From positions 23,159 to 87,158 of the forward strand of contig CAXXCR010000008.1 of assembly GCA_963668015.2 (NCBI GenBank): a stretch of DNA of 64,000 nt. Direction: 5' to 3'. The position numbers and the translations under genes were made by a program. Positions 34,240 to 43,290 of the stretch are shown here, in pieces. This DNA is from Ilyobacter_A sp963668015. Its GTDB lineage: Bacteria > Fusobacteriota > Fusobacteriia > Fusobacteriales > Fusobacteriaceae. Within the stretch, counting starts at the first letter, position 1, and each line of letters begins with the position of its first letter. The notes beneath the pieces are model-generated. The model was not told where the DNA came from. It did not search any database and was given only the letters and a program-made list of their open reading frames with translations.

Positions 34240-34797
34240 ATGGTAGATCATTTGTTAAATGAAGCAGAAGAAAGAATGGAAAAGGCTATAGAGAGCACTA
34301 AACATAAATTTGCATCTATAAGAGCCGGAAGAGCTAACGTATCTATGCTAGACGGGATAAAGGTAGAGCAATATGGTTCTGAGATGCCTTTGAATCAAGT
34401 GGGAAACGTATCAGCTCCAGAGGCTAGACTTTTAGTTATAGATCCATGGGACAAATCTGTAATTCCTGTGATAGAAAAAGCTATACTTGCTTCTAACTTA
34501 GGGCTTACTCCTAACAATGACGGAAGAGTTATCAGACTTCAAATTCCTGAGTTAACGGCAGATAGAAGAAAAGAGTATGTTAAACTTGCTAAAACTGATG
34601 CAGAAGCAGGAAAAGTAGCAGTTAGAAATGTAAGAAAAGATATAAACAACAAACTTAGAAAACTTGAAAAAGATGGAGAAATTACTCAAGATGATTTAAA
34701 GGCAAATGAGGATAAGACTCAAAAATTAACAGATAAATATATAAAGGAAGTAGAAGATCTGTTTGCCAAAAAAGAAAAAGAAATCACAACAGTATAG
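34240..34797 (+). CDS. frr: ribosome recycling factor
   Basis: 185 residues, full family length. The helical domain has KFASIRAGRANVSMLD, and the C-terminal half KDINNKLRKLEKDGEITQDD. It splits post-termination ribosomes with EF-G. SD AGGAGG. Ends at a terminator. Confidence 0.99.
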   Translation: MVDHLLNEAEERMEKAIESTKHKFASIRAGRANVSMLDGIKVEQYGSEMPLNQVGNVSAPEARLLVIDPWDKSVIPVIEKAILASNLGLTPNNDGRVIRLQIPELTADRRKEYVKLAKTDAEAGKVAVRNVRKDINNKLRKLEKDGEITQDDLKANEDKTQKLTDKYIKEVEDLFAKKEKEITTV

Positions 34798-34826
34798 GAG
34801 AAAGCTTAGGCTTTCTCTTTTTATTT
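34797..34826 (+). terminator. terminator after frr
   Basis: GAGAAAGC-TTAG-GCTTTCTC stem, then TTTTTATTT, overlapping the frr stop. Confidence 0.93.
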
Positions 34827-34857
34827 AATATATAATTTTTTAAAACTTCGAAGAAAG

Positions 34858-35347
34858 TATTGAATTTATCAGGCATACTTTCTTTGCTTGTCCAAACAAA
34901 GTATCAAAGGAACGACACCCATAAGATTAATGAAACTTGTAAAAATAAATTTTACAAGGACTAGAAAATATATTCGTTTCTCTCATTATTTTCTAAGTCT
35001 ACTCACTTCTAAACTAACTTTCTATTGAAATATAGTCGGCAAGCCTCCTTATTTCAATGAAAGTGGATTTCGGAAGATGATTTTTTAACATAATTTTTTA
35101 AACGGGTTTAAATTCAAGAGCGTTAGAAGCTATTATTTCTAAGCATTTTGGCCATTTAAATAATCAGCGTTAAGAAAGGTCGAAGAGAATCCGTAGAAAT
35201 AAATTGACTGTTTGAACTGAGTGAGTTTCGATTTTTTCTAGGATTTTAGAGATATTTTAGCTGATTTTTCACAGGCCTTGATTTTTCTTTGTTACTTTCT
35301 TTCCATCAAGGAAAAGAAAGTAAGGTTCTTATAAAATCAGTAGTTTA
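34858..35347 (-). repeat. dispersed intergenic element, family A, copy 2
   Basis: Inverted copy of 3043-3465, longer by an internal insertion around 34933-34990. It starts TATTGAATTTAT and ends AATCAGTAGTTTATT. It keeps both terminal hairpins; the one at 34871-34900 has a base-pair change relative to copy 1 that preserves pairing (A-T where copy 1 has G-C). Noncoding, beginning 32 bases after the frr terminator. Confidence 0.85.
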
Positions 35348-35427
35348 TTTAAAAGTTCAGTAAAAAACCTGTTTTTGTGACTTTAAATTTAGAGAGCTTT
35401 GTAGGTGAAGATAATTATCATTAGAAT

Positions 35428-35447
35428 AGGAGTTCAGCTCCTTTTTT
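35428..35447 (+). terminator. weak terminator-like hairpin
   Basis: AGGAG-TTCAG-CTCCT stem followed by TTTTTTATT, located before the uppS promoter. It may stop readthrough from frr. Confidence 0.5.
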
Positions 35448-35476
35448 ATTTGCCAGGTAACAGGATCAAATATTCC

Positions 35477-35505
35477 TGGAAAAAAGGGGCTCTATATGCT
35501 AAAAT
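35477..35505 (+). promoter_or_regulatory. promoter of the uppS operon
   Basis: Extended -10 TGCTAAAAT ending 35505 with a moderate -35 TGGAAA at 35477-35482 (17-base spacer). Confidence 0.6.
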
Positions 35506-35539
35506 GAAGTAAAAGTCTTTTTTACAAAGAGGAGAATAT

Positions 35540-36238
35540 ATGGATATAGATAAAATTCCTGAACATATAGCGATAATAATGGATGGCAATGGCAGATGGG
35601 CCAAGAAAAGGTTTATGCCAAGGAATATGGGGCATCGAGCAGGGGCCAATACACTTATGGAGGTAATAAAACACGCTGGTGAACTTGGGGTTCGATATGT
35701 TACCGTGTATGCCTTTTCTACAGAAAATTGGAAAAGAAGCGATGATGAGGTCAACGGACTAATGAAGCTTTTCACCGAGTACCTTAAAAAGGAAAGAGAT
35801 AACTTCATAAAAAACGGAGTCAGATTATTGGTTAGCGGTAGAAGGGAAAAAGTCCCGCAAAATCTTTTGGAAATAATAGATAAAACCTTAGAAATGACTC
35901 GGGAATGCAAGAATATAACACTTAATATAGCTTTTAACTACGGCGGAAGGGCTGAGATTGTTGATGCAGTTAACAAAATTTTAAAGTCAGGTAAGAAAAG
36001 CATAAGCGAAGAGGAGTTTGGGAAATATATGTACAATGATTTGCCGGATCCTGAACTGCTTATAAGGACCAGCGGTGAAATGAGGATATCAAATTTTTTA
36101 CTTTGGCAGATAGCGTATTCAGAGATATATGTGACTGATGTTTTATGGCCTGATTTCAATAAAAAAGAACTGGAAAAAGCAATAAGGGTATACCAAAATA
36201 GAGATAGAAGATTTGGGGGCGTTAAAAATGAGGAGTAG
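35540..36238 (+). CDS. uppS: undecaprenyl diphosphate synthase
   Basis: 232 residues. HIAIIMDGNGRWAKKR at the start gives the catalytic Asp and the diphosphate-binding Arg; GHRAGANTL and FSTENWKR follow, and RTSGEMRISNFLLWQ lies near the C-terminus. It makes the C55 carrier for peptidoglycan and LPS. SD AGAGGAG. The 3' end overlaps cdsA. Confidence 0.97.
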   Translation: MDIDKIPEHIAIIMDGNGRWAKKRFMPRNMGHRAGANTLMEVIKHAGELGVRYVTVYAFSTENWKRSDDEVNGLMKLFTEYLKKERDNFIKNGVRLLVSGRREKVPQNLLEIIDKTLEMTRECKNITLNIAFNYGGRAEIVDAVNKILKSGKKSISEEEFGKYMYNDLPDPELLIRTSGEMRISNFLLWQIAYSEIYVTDVLWPDFNKKELEKAIRVYQNRDRRFGGVKNEE

Positions 36239-37052
36239 ACTGATAGTTGCGTTAATATTCATACCTCTTTTAATATATATTTTGCTAAAAGGGGATATAT
36301 TACTGCTGCTATTTACAAATATAGTAATTGGCGGGTCTTTGTATGAATTTTATAAAATGATGGAGGGTAAGGGTGTAAAAGTTTACAAAATGACGGGTCT
36401 GGTTTTAGGCCTATTAATTCCAAACCTTTTTTACCTACACTACAATGGCTCAGGTATCAGCGAGTATATTCATCCTATGATAGTATTCATAACGATGACA
36501 TTTATACTTGTTCGTGTGTTGAAAAATCAGGTTGAAAATTCCACAAGGGACATCAGCTATACAATATTCGGAGTGCTGTATGTATCGTTTTTATTTTCGC
36601 ATATAATAGCTATAAAAAATCTTCCAATGGGAAGTCAGTGGATATTGACAGCTCAGTTAATGGTGTGGGCTTGTGATTCAATGGCTTATTTTGTTGGAAT
36701 GTCTATTGGAAGAAAATTTTTCAAAACAGGGTTTTCAAAAGTCAGTCCAAAAAAATCTGTGGAAGGAGCCATAGGTGGAGTGACTGCAGCTGTTTTGGCG
36801 GTATTTATATCCCGTTATTTGTTAAAATTTGAGGGTGTAGATATCGGTGTTCAGAATCTAGTACTTTTGGGGATTATTGTAGGAGTAGTGGCTCAGATAG
36901 GTGATCTCGGAGAATCACTATTTAAGAGGGAGTTTGAAGTAAAAGACTCAGGAACCATATTAATGGGGCACGGTGGGCTGTTGGACAGGTTTGACAGCAT
37001 GATTTTTGTACTGCCTACCCTGTACTATTTTCTTAAATTTTTTATATTTTGA
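36228..37052 (+). CDS. cdsA: phosphatidate cytidylyltransferase
   Basis: 274 residues from ATG 36228, overlapping the uppS end by 11 bases. Seven or eight membrane segments. The C-terminal CDP-DAG synthase signature is intact: GDLGESLFKRE, KDSGTILMGHGGLLDRFDS. It makes CDP-diacylglycerol for phospholipids. A TTG at 36213 is possible but lacks a good SD. Confidence 0.95.
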   Translation: MRSRLIVALIFIPLLIYILLKGDILLLLFTNIVIGGSLYEFYKMMEGKGVKVYKMTGLVLGLLIPNLFYLHYNGSGISEYIHPMIVFITMTFILVRVLKNQVENSTRDISYTIFGVLYVSFLFSHIIAIKNLPMGSQWILTAQLMVWACDSMAYFVGMSIGRKFFKTGFSKVSPKKSVEGAIGGVTAAVLAVFISRYLLKFEGVDIGVQNLVLLGIIVGVVAQIGDLGESLFKREFEVKDSGTILMGHGGLLDRFDSMIFVLPTLYYFLKFFIF

Positions 37053-37069
37053 TTTTTTTAGGAGGAAAC

Positions 37070-38212
37070 ATGAAGAATATCTGTATCCTGGGTTCTACTG
37101 GGAGTATAGGTAAAAATGCATTGGAGATTATAGAAAATAGCAGCTCTTATAATATAGTAGGGCTGAGTGCACATAGAAATCACAGACTTTTAATAGAGCA
37201 GATAAAAAAATTCCAGCCAAGATATGTTTCTATTGGAACCGAAGAAGGATATCGGGAGCTGAAAGCAGCATATCCAGATCTGGAGGTCTACTTTGGAAAT
37301 GAAGGACTCAGAACGCTTGGAGCTCTGGATGAAACTGATATAATACTCACTGCAGTCAGCGGCTCTGTGGGAATAGAGGCTACTATAGAGGCTATAAAAA
37401 AAGGGAAAAGGATAGCACTTGCAAATAAGGAAACAATGGTTGCAGCAGGTGATTTAATAAACAAATTAATAAAAGAGTACGGGGCAGAGATAATTCCGGT
37501 GGACAGTGAACATTCGGCAATATTTCAAGCTCTTTTGAGCGGTAGAGTGGATGAGGTGTCAAAGCTCATAATAACTGCCAGCGGGGGAACTTTCAGGGGT
37601 AAAAAATTAGATGAACTGAGAGAGGTTACGGTAGAAGATGCATTGAAGCATCCAAACTGGTCAATGGGGAAGAAGATAACCATAGATTCTTCTACACTTG
37701 TAAACAAGGGTTTAGAAGTGATAGAAGCGCATCAGTTATTCGGACTTCCGTATGACTGTATAGATGTAGTCATACATCCACAAAGTATAATACACTCAAT
37801 GGTGGAGTTCAGAGACCGGTCCATTATAGCTCAGATGGGTGTTCCCGATATGAAGGTTCCTATACAGTATGCATTTACATATCCAAAACGTGAATCCAAC
37901 AGCATACTGGAAAGTCTTGATCTTCTTAAGTTTTCACAACTTAGTTTTGAAAAGGTAGACAGCGAGGTGTTTAAGGGAATTGAGTATGCTCTTTATGCAG
38001 GTAGAGAAGGAAAATCAATGCCGCTTGTATACAATGCTTCGAATGAAGTGGCTGTCGACCTGTTTTTAGAGGGGAAAATAAAATTTTTAGACATATACAG
38101 AGTAATAAACCAAGCTATGGAAAAGCATAAAACTGTTGAAATCCTTGATTTGGATATCATAACAGAACTCGACAGAGATATAAGAGAGAGAATAATAAAA
38201 AAATATACCTAA
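37070..38212 (+). CDS. dxr: 1-deoxy-D-xylulose 5-phosphate reductoisomerase
   Basis: 380 residues from ATG 37070 (SD AGGAGG). NADPH motif GSTGSIGKNALEII, catalytic DSEHSAIFQ, and the flexible loop HPNWSMGKKITIDSSTL. It catalyses the first committed step of the MEP pathway, of which ispF is at 4626. The SD begins inside the end of cdsA, a tight operon. Confidence 0.97.
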   Translation: MKNICILGSTGSIGKNALEIIENSSSYNIVGLSAHRNHRLLIEQIKKFQPRYVSIGTEEGYRELKAAYPDLEVYFGNEGLRTLGALDETDIILTAVSGSVGIEATIEAIKKGKRIALANKETMVAAGDLINKLIKEYGAEIIPVDSEHSAIFQALLSGRVDEVSKLIITASGGTFRGKKLDELREVTVEDALKHPNWSMGKKITIDSSTLVNKGLEVIEAHQLFGLPYDCIDVVIHPQSIIHSMVEFRDRSIIAQMGVPDMKVPIQYAFTYPKRESNSILESLDLLKFSQLSFEKVDSEVFKGIEYALYAGREGKSMPLVYNASNEVAVDLFLEGKIKFLDIYRVINQAMEKHKTVEILDLDIITELDRDIRERIIKKYT

Positions 38213-38256
38213 AATTTAATAAAATAGTAATAAAATATATATATAGGAGAAAATAA

Positions 38257-38928
38257 ATGGGAAAACTCATAGTTATAGAGGGAACTGATTCCAGTGGAAA
38301 ACAAACTCAAGCTGAAAACTTATATATGAGGCTGAAAAGTGAAGGGAAAAAGGTTATGAAGGTATCATTCCCTAATTATGAAAGCCCATCATCAGCGCCT
38401 ATAAAAATGTACCTGAGCGGTGAATTCGGCAAGAAACCAGAAGACGTAAACCCGTATGCATCCTCAACAATGTACGCAGTGGACAGGTACGCGTCGTTTA
38501 AGACTATCTGGGGTGAATTTTATAAAAATGGGGGGATAGTAATATCGGATAGGTATACTACTTCTAACATGATACATCAGGCATCTAAAATAAACAATGA
38601 AAAAGAAAAGGATGCATATTTAGAATGGTTAGAAGACCTGGAGTTTGAGAAAATGCAGATACCTAAGCCTGATTTAGTTGTGTTTTTAAATATGCCTACA
38701 GAAATTTCCGGCGATCTTATGAGCAGCAGGAAAAACAAATTTACCGGTGAAGCTGAGAAAGATATACATGAGCAGGATACGGAATATTTGAGAAAGTCAT
38801 ATGAAAACGCCTGTGGCATAGCATATAAATATGGGTGGGAAGAAGTCAGTTGTGTTAAAGATAGGGAGCTCAGAAGCATAGGTGATATCTCAGAAGAAAT
38901 TTACAAGAAAGTAAGTAAACTCATCTAA
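38257..38928 (+). CDS. thymidylate kinase-like protein
   Basis: 223 residues. P-loop GTDSSGKQT at about 9-17, DRY motif VISDRYTTSNMIHQ about residue 93, then a LID region DLMSSRKNKFTGEAEKDIHE. This is the tmk fold, but with the Ser-Ser P-loop and longer LID seen in a divergent dTMP kinase branch rather than the E. coli type. Expected product dTDP. 44 bases after dxr, SD AGGAG. Confidence 0.85.
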   Translation: MGKLIVIEGTDSSGKQTQAENLYMRLKSEGKKVMKVSFPNYESPSSAPIKMYLSGEFGKKPEDVNPYASSTMYAVDRYASFKTIWGEFYKNGGIVISDRYTTSNMIHQASKINNEKEKDAYLEWLEDLEFEKMQIPKPDLVVFLNMPTEISGDLMSSRKNKFTGEAEKDIHEQDTEYLRKSYENACGIAYKYGWEEVSCVKDRELRSIGDISEEIYKKVSKLI

Positions 38929-38950
38929 TCCCTAGTGGGAGGCGAGTAAA

Positions 38951-39175
38951 ATGAGGTATATCTTATTTTTATTAATGATAATGATTGTTTCCTGTACAGG
39001 ACTTTATGTGGAAGAAACACCCGAGGATGTTTACATAGAGACTTCAAATACAGAAGATCTTGACAGAATAAGCAGGAAATACAGGGAATTTGACGAAAGC
39101 TTTGAATATGACATAGATGAACTGAGGATAGACGGAGAAAAAGAGCTAGAACTTGAAGATATTTGGGAAAGATAA
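38951..39175 (+). CDS. small lipoprotein of unknown function
   Basis: 74 residues. Signal sequence with lipobox MIVSC (Cys15), then an acidic mature part rich in Glu and Asp (EETPEDVYIET, ELELEDIWER). Lipid anchoring to a membrane is expected. It sits between tmk and rseP in the envelope operon. I recognise no family. SD GGGAGGCG. Confidence 0.7.
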   Translation: MRYILFLLMIMIVSCTGLYVEETPEDVYIETSNTEDLDRISRKYREFDESFEYDIDELRIDGEKELELEDIWER

Positions 39176-39216
39176 TATTGTGCACAAGTTAAGATTAAAT
39201 CATCTGAGGGGGCGGC

Positions 39217-40230
39217 ATGAGTATATTAATTACTGTATTTATCTTAGGAATAATCATATTTATTCATGAATTAGGACACTTTTTAGCAGCAAAGTATTTT
39301 AAAATGCCAGTATCTGAATTTGCTATAGGAATGGGACCTAGGCTGTTTTCCCTGGAAAGAGGGGGAACAGCCTATTCGATTAGATCAATACCGATGGGGG
39401 GATTTGTAAATATAGAGGGAATGGAAGTTGGGAGCAAAGTTGAAAACGGTTTCAACACTAAGAGTCCTTTTCAAAGGTCTGTAGTCCTCTTTGCCGGAGT
39501 TTTTATGAACTTTTTATTGGCTTTTGTAATAGTATTTACAATGATAATGGCTGCGGGAAATGTCCAGCAGAGTGATGAGCCTGTTGTTGGAAGGATACTT
39601 GATACATCACAGGCATATGAGATTTTGAAAGATGGAGACAGATTTGTAGAGTTAAAAGGAGAAGAGGTAAATACCTGGTCAGATATAAGCAGAATAATCG
39701 GGGGTAATACCAGCGAGGAAATTGAAGCCAAGATAACGCGTGTTGGAGAAACTATGGACGTAAAGTTAAAACTTTCCTATGATGAAAAACGGGAAACCTA
39801 CGTAATAGGTATATTGCCGGTATACGAAGTTGAGAAATATTCTTTTTTCAAGGGTCTGTCGGTGTCATCTCGTACCTTTATAGAGCTGTTTACTCAGACT
39901 ATTGAGGGAATAAAGATGATATTTTCAGGAAAGGTGAAGGCTGAGGAGATATCTGGGCCAGTTGGAATGATAAAAATAGTAGGACAGATATCAAAAGGCG
40001 GTGTATTGGTTTTGGTATGGCTTACGGCTTTACTTTCTGTAAATATAGGTATATTCAACCTACTGCCATTTCCTGCTTTGGATGGTGGAAGGATAATATT
40101 TGTCATACTTGAAATTTTCGGCGTAAAGGTAAATAAAAAATTGGAAGAGAAGTTTCATACACTAGGGATGCTGCTTCTCATATTTTTGATAATTCTGATA
40201 ACCTTCAACGACCTGAAAAAGTTCTTTTAA
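39217..40230 (+). CDS. rseP: site-2 zinc metalloprotease
   Basis: 337 residues. Zinc motif HELGH at 17-21 in the first membrane segment, a single PDZ domain about 115-190, and the third ligand region NLLPFPALDGGR near residue 283. It cuts membrane-embedded substrates such as anti-sigma factors or signal-peptide remnants. E. coli RseP has two PDZ domains; this has one, like Gram-positive RasP. The uppS-cdsA-dxr-rseP order is common. Confidence 0.93.
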   Translation: MSILITVFILGIIIFIHELGHFLAAKYFKMPVSEFAIGMGPRLFSLERGGTAYSIRSIPMGGFVNIEGMEVGSKVENGFNTKSPFQRSVVLFAGVFMNFLLAFVIVFTMIMAAGNVQQSDEPVVGRILDTSQAYEILKDGDRFVELKGEEVNTWSDISRIIGGNTSEEIEAKITRVGETMDVKLKLSYDEKRETYVIGILPVYEVEKYSFFKGLSVSSRTFIELFTQTIEGIKMIFSGKVKAEEISGPVGMIKIVGQISKGGVLVLVWLTALLSVNIGIFNLLPFPALDGGRIIFVILEIFGVKVNKKLEEKFHTLGMLLLIFLIILITFNDLKKFF

Positions 40231-40251
40231 ATAGGTGGGGGAATATAAATT

Positions 40252-41511
40252 ATGATAGAAGAGAAACACTTGTGGTACCCGTATGCACAGATGAAGACGA
40301 TGAAAGAACCATATGAAGTTGAGAGCGCAAAGGGGATATATATAAATACAAGCGACGGGAAATCACTTATAGACGGTGTGTCGTCATGGTGGTGCGCGGT
40401 ACACGGGTATAATAATGATGAAATGAACGAAGCTATAATAGAACAGATGAAGAAGTTTTCCCATATAATGTTGGGGGGCTTGACGCATAAACCAGCAAAG
40501 CTTTTGGCGGACAAACTGGTGGAAATAACACCGGAAGGATTAAACCACGTCTTCTTTTCAGACAGCGGTTCAGTTGGGGTAGAAGTGGCTCTGAAGATGG
40601 CCATACAGTATTTTTCCAACAAGGGTAATTCAAGAAAGACGAAGTTTGTCTCTCTTGAAAACTCATACCACGGAGACACATTCAAAGCTATGGAGATTGG
40701 TGATGACGAGGATTTCCACGGGGCATTTATAAACATATTCAGAGATGTAGTGCATGCACCTGCCCCAAAACCTGGATATGACCTGCCTGAATACCAGGTT
40801 ATGGAAGACATAGACAAACTTGAAGATATTTTCAGGGAACACCATGAGGAGCTAGCGGCATTTATTGTGGAACCCCTTATACAGGCTGCAGGCGGATTCA
40901 ACTTTTACAGTCCGAAGTATTTAAACGAGGCAAGGAAGCTTTGCGACAAGTACGATATACTCTTTATATTTGACGAAGTGGCAACAGGGTTTGGAAGAAC
41001 AGGAAAACTTTTTGCTATGTCCCATACCGATATAGTACCTGATATAGTGGTGCTTGGAAAGGCTCTTACAGGTGGGTATACGGGTCATGCAGCAACAATA
41101 ACAAAAACCAGGGTATTTGAATCTTTTTATGGTAATACCTATGAAGAGGCTTTTATGCATGGACCGACATTTATGGGAAATGCCCTTGCCTGTTCGGCGG
41201 CTTTGAAAAGTCTTGAGATATTTCACAGGGAAAAATATCTGGAGAAGATAAATAAAATTCAAAAGATACTCAAGGATGAATTGTCTTCCATTGATTCAGA
41301 AGAAATAAAAAGCATCAGAGCTTTCGGTGTAACAGGAGTAATAGAGGTAAATGACGGAGAGTATTTAAAAGGATTCCAGGAATTTGCATATTCCAGAGGT
41401 GTATGGCTGAGGCCTTTTGGGAACTACCTTTATACAATGCCGGCATACATAATAAGTGAAAATGACCTAAAAAAGGTTATCTCTGTTATGAAAGAGTGGT
41501 TTTCAAAATAG
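40252..41511 (+). CDS. bioA: adenosylmethionine-8-amino-7-oxononanoate aminotransferase
   Basis: 419 residues, class III PLP aminotransferase. LWYPYAQMK and DGVSSWWCAVHGYN near the N-terminus are typical BioA substrate-binding sequences; FDEVATGFGRTGK and the Schiff-base lysine in VVLGKALTGGY follow. It makes 7,8-diaminopelargonate in biotin synthesis. No other bio gene is nearby. SD AGGTGGGGG; 21 bases after rseP. Confidence 0.95.
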   Translation: MIEEKHLWYPYAQMKTMKEPYEVESAKGIYINTSDGKSLIDGVSSWWCAVHGYNNDEMNEAIIEQMKKFSHIMLGGLTHKPAKLLADKLVEITPEGLNHVFFSDSGSVGVEVALKMAIQYFSNKGNSRKTKFVSLENSYHGDTFKAMEIGDDEDFHGAFINIFRDVVHAPAPKPGYDLPEYQVMEDIDKLEDIFREHHEELAAFIVEPLIQAAGGFNFYSPKYLNEARKLCDKYDILFIFDEVATGFGRTGKLFAMSHTDIVPDIVVLGKALTGGYTGHAATITKTRVFESFYGNTYEEAFMHGPTFMGNALACSAALKSLEIFHREKYLEKINKIQKILKDELSSIDSEEIKSIRAFGVTGVIEVNDGEYLKGFQEFAYSRGVWLRPFGNYLYTMPAYIISENDLKKVISVMKEWFSK

Positions 41512-41841
41512 GGCTCCAACAGGGAGTCCTCCAATTCAAAACTGTTTAAATCTATTAGGGATCTATTCAGAAGAAATATTAAAAAAAATTAATCTTTTTT
41601 AACCTTAAAATTAGTTCAAAAAAATCCAAAAAACCTTTATAATATAAGAGATCTGTTTTTGTTTAAATTTTAACATAATTCGGTCTATATTTTGATAGTT
41701 GTGACACAGATGATTTTTTACATTTTGTATAATTTGTGAATAACTGCTGTTTAAAATTAAAAAAAATAAAGGAAACAAGCTTTATATCGGTATGATTTAC
41801 TTAAAGATGGAAATTAAAAAAACGGGAGGAGGTGCAGATTT
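41512..41841 (+). other. 330-base gap between bioA and the first tetR
   Basis: Very AT-rich. A weak GGGCTCC/GGGAGTCC pairing follows bioA but has no T run. A TATAAT at 41729 lacks a well-spaced -35. No TGAC-N6-GTCA operator like those at 42495-42605 is present. Nothing else supported. Confidence 0.5.
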
Positions 41842-42483
41842 ATGACAAAAAAAGAACTTCTTTTGGAGAACGCAGAAAGACTGTTTCATGAAAATGGATT
41901 TTACAACACAACCGTTGAAGAGATAACTAAGGAAAGCGGAGTGGCAAAGGGGACTTTTTACACTTATTTTAAAGCTAAAGAGGATATATTAGTCTACTTT
42001 TTAAATAGGAGATTGATTGAGGTACAAAATCAGATAAGAAGGATAAGAGATTTTGATATGCCGCTTGAGAAAAAAATAAAGTATATAATAAAAGAAACCC
42101 TTATGGATGCTTTGGAAACCCCCCAGTTTTTTTTGATGAAGTTAAAATTTTTAAATCTGAAGCAAGAAAATGAAACTACAGAATTAAAGGCGTTTAGGCA
42201 CAATATCCTGTATACAAAAGTTAAGATAGTAGAAGATATATTGATGAGCAAGCAGGAAGAACTATCTGACGAGGTTAAGGATAGGGTTTCGGATTTGGCT
42301 GTTATATTTTACAATATGCTTCAAAGACATATCTACAACTTGATTGTGGGAGGTTTTGAGCTCATAGAAAATGTAAATGTTAGAGATGATGAAAATTTTA
42401 AGAAAAGGGCAGCGTCTTTGGATATAGAAGTTGAAGTTGAATTTTTATACACGCTTTACTGTAACGGTATAATAAAGAAGTGA
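41842..42483 (+). CDS. TetR-family regulator, first copy
   Basis: 213 residues. The HTH TVEEITKESGVAKGTFYTYFKAKEDI spans about residues 24-50; the C-terminal ligand domain is variable. SD GGGAGGAGG. It shares clear layout and motifs with the second TetR (42631), consistent with duplication. Which promoter it binds is not shown; the sites at 42495-42605 are candidates. Confidence 0.9.
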   Translation: MTKKELLLENAERLFHENGFYNTTVEEITKESGVAKGTFYTYFKAKEDILVYFLNRRLIEVQNQIRRIRDFDMPLEKKIKYIIKETLMDALETPQFFLMKLKFLNLKQENETTELKAFRHNILYTKVKIVEDILMSKQEELSDEVKDRVSDLAVIFYNMLQRHIYNLIVGGFELIENVNVRDDENFKKRAASLDIEVEVEFLYTLYCNGIIKK

Positions 42484-42494
42484 TAAATATATAT

Positions 42495-42548
42495 TGACTT
42501 TTAAGTCACATAATGCTAGGATATATGTGACTTAAAAGTCATTTTTTT
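42495..42548 (+). terminator. terminator after tetR 1 built from operator-like palindromes
   Basis: 18-bp perfect inverted repeat (arms 42495-42512 and 42524-42541) with an 11-base loop, then seven T residues. Each arm itself contains TGACTT and AAGTCA, the same half-sites as in the downstream operators. Confidence 0.92.
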
Positions 42549-42558
42549 ATGCAAGATT

Positions 42559-42587
42559 TTGACTGGTGGGTCATATTTTTTTATTAT
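42559..42587 (+). promoter_or_regulatory. promoter of the tetR2-tolC-MFP-RND operon
   Basis: -35 TTGACT at 42559-42564, 17-base spacer, -10 TATTAT at 42582-42587. Confidence 0.82.
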
Positions 42588-42605
42588 GCCGTGACCGATA
42601 GGTCA
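42560..42605. promoter_or_regulatory. paired TetR operators
   Basis: TGACTGGTGGGTCA at 42560-42573 overlaps the -35; TGACCGATAGGTCA at 42592-42605 covers the expected start site. Both fit TGAC-N6-GTCA, and both would block polymerase. Likely bound by the TetR encoded directly downstream (autorepression), by inference. Confidence 0.75.
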
Positions 42606-42630
42606 CTTGGTTGTTTAATAGGGGTGAGAT

Positions 42631-43290
42631 ATGGAAAAAAATATAAGGGAAAGCCTGATTGAGAGCGCCCAGAAGCTTATAGCAGAGAAAGGGTACCACA
42701 AAACCAGAGTAGAGGATATAACAAGAAGCAGCGGGGTAGCCAAGGGTACTTTTTATAATTATTTTAGTTCAAAAGAAGACCTGGTGGCGACCTTTTTAAG
42801 AGAGATGATGGAAAGATATATTGAAATATTGAATGCCATTGTGGATGAAGAAATAAGTTTTAGGGAAAAGCTGAAGAAGCTGATGGGGATAGAGCTGACT
42901 ATGATTAGCCAAAAACCTGGATTTTTTATGACTATTATGGAGCTGAAGAGACTAAGAACCAGCGAAAAACCTTTACTTAAAGTAAAAGAGGAGTTAAAGG
43001 ATGTAAAAGAAGCTAGAGTATACAATATATTTGAAAAACTTTTTAGGATGCACGAAGAAGATATTAGAGAGGAATATAGGGATAAAATCCTAGAGATTGT
43101 ATATCTTTTGGCGAGTTTTACAGTAGGGTTTATAATGGTGCGTTTGGACAGGTACATAGAGACGAGAGATAATGAAAAAGAATTTAAGGTAGGGGAAATC
43201 GAAGAGGTATTTAAATCGATAAACATAGAAGATGAAGTTGAACTTTTGAGTTCTATTTATATAAGGGGAGTATTGAAAGGGGAGGAATAA
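42631..43290 (+). CDS. TetR-family repressor of the efflux operon
   Basis: 219 residues. HTH VEDITRSSGVAKGTFYNYFSSKEDL about 25-49. First gene of the efflux transcript; its stop overlaps the tolC start by one base. With operators at its own promoter, it is probably the local repressor that releases DNA on binding a pump substrate. The ligand is unknown. Confidence 0.92.
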   Translation: MEKNIRESLIESAQKLIAEKGYHKTRVEDITRSSGVAKGTFYNYFSSKEDLVATFLREMMERYIEILNAIVDEEISFREKLKKLMGIELTMISQKPGFFMTIMELKRLRTSEKPLLKVKEELKDVKEARVYNIFEKLFRMHEEDIREEYRDKILEIVYLLASFTVGFIMVRLDRYIETRDNEKEFKVGEIEEVFKSINIEDEVELLSSIYIRGVLKGEE

